Part shown: positions 63,450 through 64,000 of the stretch, piece after piece | Position numbering within the stretch: the stretch's first letter is position 1 | Layout: each line of letters starts with the position of its first letter | From: Rhizobium mongolense subsp. loessense | GTDB taxonomy: Bacteria > Pseudomonadota > Alphaproteobacteria > Rhizobiales > Rhizobiaceae | DNA length: 64,000 nt | Reading direction: 5' to 3' | Assembly (NCBI RefSeq): GCF_900099775.1 | Contig: NZ_FMTM01000001.1 | Coordinates: 744,001 to 808,000 of the forward strand | Notes under the pieces: model-generated | The model's input: the letters and a program-made list of their open reading frames with translations, nothing else | The model's database searches: none | What the model was told of the DNA's origin: nothing | Translations under genes and position numbers: made by a program

Positions 63450-64000
63450 ATGAATATCATTATCGGATTTGTGATTACCTGCGGCTGCATCGTTGGCAGC
63501 TTCATGGCGATGGGTGGCCATGTCGGCGCACTCTGGCAGCCTTTCGAACTCGTCATCATCGGCGGCGCCGGCCTGGGCAGCTTCATCATGGCTAACCCGA
63601 TGAAGGTGGTGAAGGATTCCGGAAAGGCACTCGGTGAAGCCTTCAAGCATACGGTGCCCAAGGAGCGGAATTACCTCGATACGCTGGGTGTCCTTTATTC
63701 GCTGATGCGCGACCTTCGCACGAAATCACGCAACGAGATCGAGGCGCATATCGACAATCCGGCCGAATCCTCGATCTTCCTGTCAGCTCCGACGATCTTG
63801 AAGAACAAGGAATTGACGGCATTCATCTGCGACTACGTCCGCTTGATCATTATCGGCAATGCCCGCTCGCATGAGATCGAGGCTCTGATGGACGAAGAGA
63901 TCAATACGATCCTGCACGACAAGATGAAGCCCTATCACGCTATCCAGATCATGGGTGACGCTTTCCCCGCGATCGGTATCGTCGCCGCCGTTCTCGGCGT
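63450..64000 (+). CDS. motA: flagellar motor protein MotA, N-terminal part (cut by window end)
   Basis: The first 183 codons of the stator channel protein. Two N-terminal helices (about 2-22, [20 protein letters not shown], and about 31-50, [20 protein letters not shown]) are followed by the cytoplasmic domain with [19 protein letters not shown] and the charged residues that touch FliG, then the start of the third helix ([17 protein letters not shown]). It pairs with MotB, which is encoded far away in the motor operon. In related genomes motA follows fliG-fliN-fliM or stands next to them. Confidence 0.95.
   Translation, partial: MNIIIGFVITCGCIVGSFMAMGGHVGALWQPFELVIIGGAGLGSFIMANPMKVVKDSGKALGEAFKHTVPKERNYLDTLGVLYSLMRDLRTKSRNEIEAHIDNPAESSIFLSAPTILKNKELTAFICDYVRLIIIGNARSHEIEALMDEEINTILHDKMKPYHAIQIMGDAFPAIGIVAAVLG

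Noticed and set aside
1..64000. CRISPR arrays, tRNA or rRNA genes, prophage or transposase genes
   Set aside because: Looked for and not seen: no regularly spaced repeats, no cloverleaf-type sequences with CCA-ready ends, and no matching protein families.

Overview
The window reads as a chromosomal segment of an alphaproteobacterium of the Rhizobiaceae, most like Rhizobium and close to Agrobacterium/Sinorhizobium. The reasons are high GC, an Entner-Doudoroff operon zwf-pgl-edd, an agl-type alpha-glucoside operon with its LacI regulator, and a flagellar cluster with the rhizobial set motB-motC-motD, motE, flaF, flbT and the orphan regulator rem, with four flagellin genes in tandem. No rRNA, tRNA, CRISPR array, insertion sequence or phage gene is visible.

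Layout. 1-3000: 3' end of isocitrate lyase, a small co-transcribed protein ending in a strong terminator, a LuxR-type and a LysR-type regulator. 3000-8050: two chemoreceptor genes and a 47-residue membrane protein. 8200-16500: a BaiN-like flavoprotein, a gamma-glutamylputrescine synthetase/oxidase pair (polyamine use), then zwf-pgl-edd (glucose 6-phosphate to KDPG). 16520-24842: a degenerate PilZ protein, then aglK-aglA-aglG-aglF-aglE (binding protein, two permeases, alpha-glucosidase and ATPase) and the divergent repressor aglR with two matching palindromic operators. 24846-30600: folD, an ExoP/Wzz-like protein without kinase domain, a WecG/TagA glycosyltransferase, a LysR regulator and a divergent NAD(P)H:quinone-reductase-like flavoprotein.

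30591-64000 is an almost unbroken flagellar/motor cluster, mostly on the minus strand. In transcription order: flgF-fliI-(unknown)-flgB-flgC-fliE-flgG-flgA-flgI-motE-flgH-fliL-fliP (rod, rings, export); flagellins flaA, flaB, flaC and a fourth, more divergent one; a FliH-like gene-motB-motC-motD-lytic transglycosylase (motor, hook-length control, wall remodelling); rem; then flgE-flgK-flgL-flaF-flbT-flgD-fliQ-flhA-fliR and four small genes that I read as FliJ-like, single-domain FlgJ-like, FlgN-like and FliL-like. motA starts on the plus strand at the right edge and is cut off. A plus-strand gene between fliP and flaA encodes a TPR/SPINDLY (GT41-type) glycosyltransferase, a good candidate for flagellin glycosylation.

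The most interesting points are the four small genes after fliR and the FliH-like gene, which would supply parts seemingly missing from rhizobial flagella; the GT41 enzyme facing the flagellins; a two-part conserved leader upstream of all four flagellin genes; and the receiver domain of Rem, where glutamate takes the place of the phospho-acceptor aspartate.
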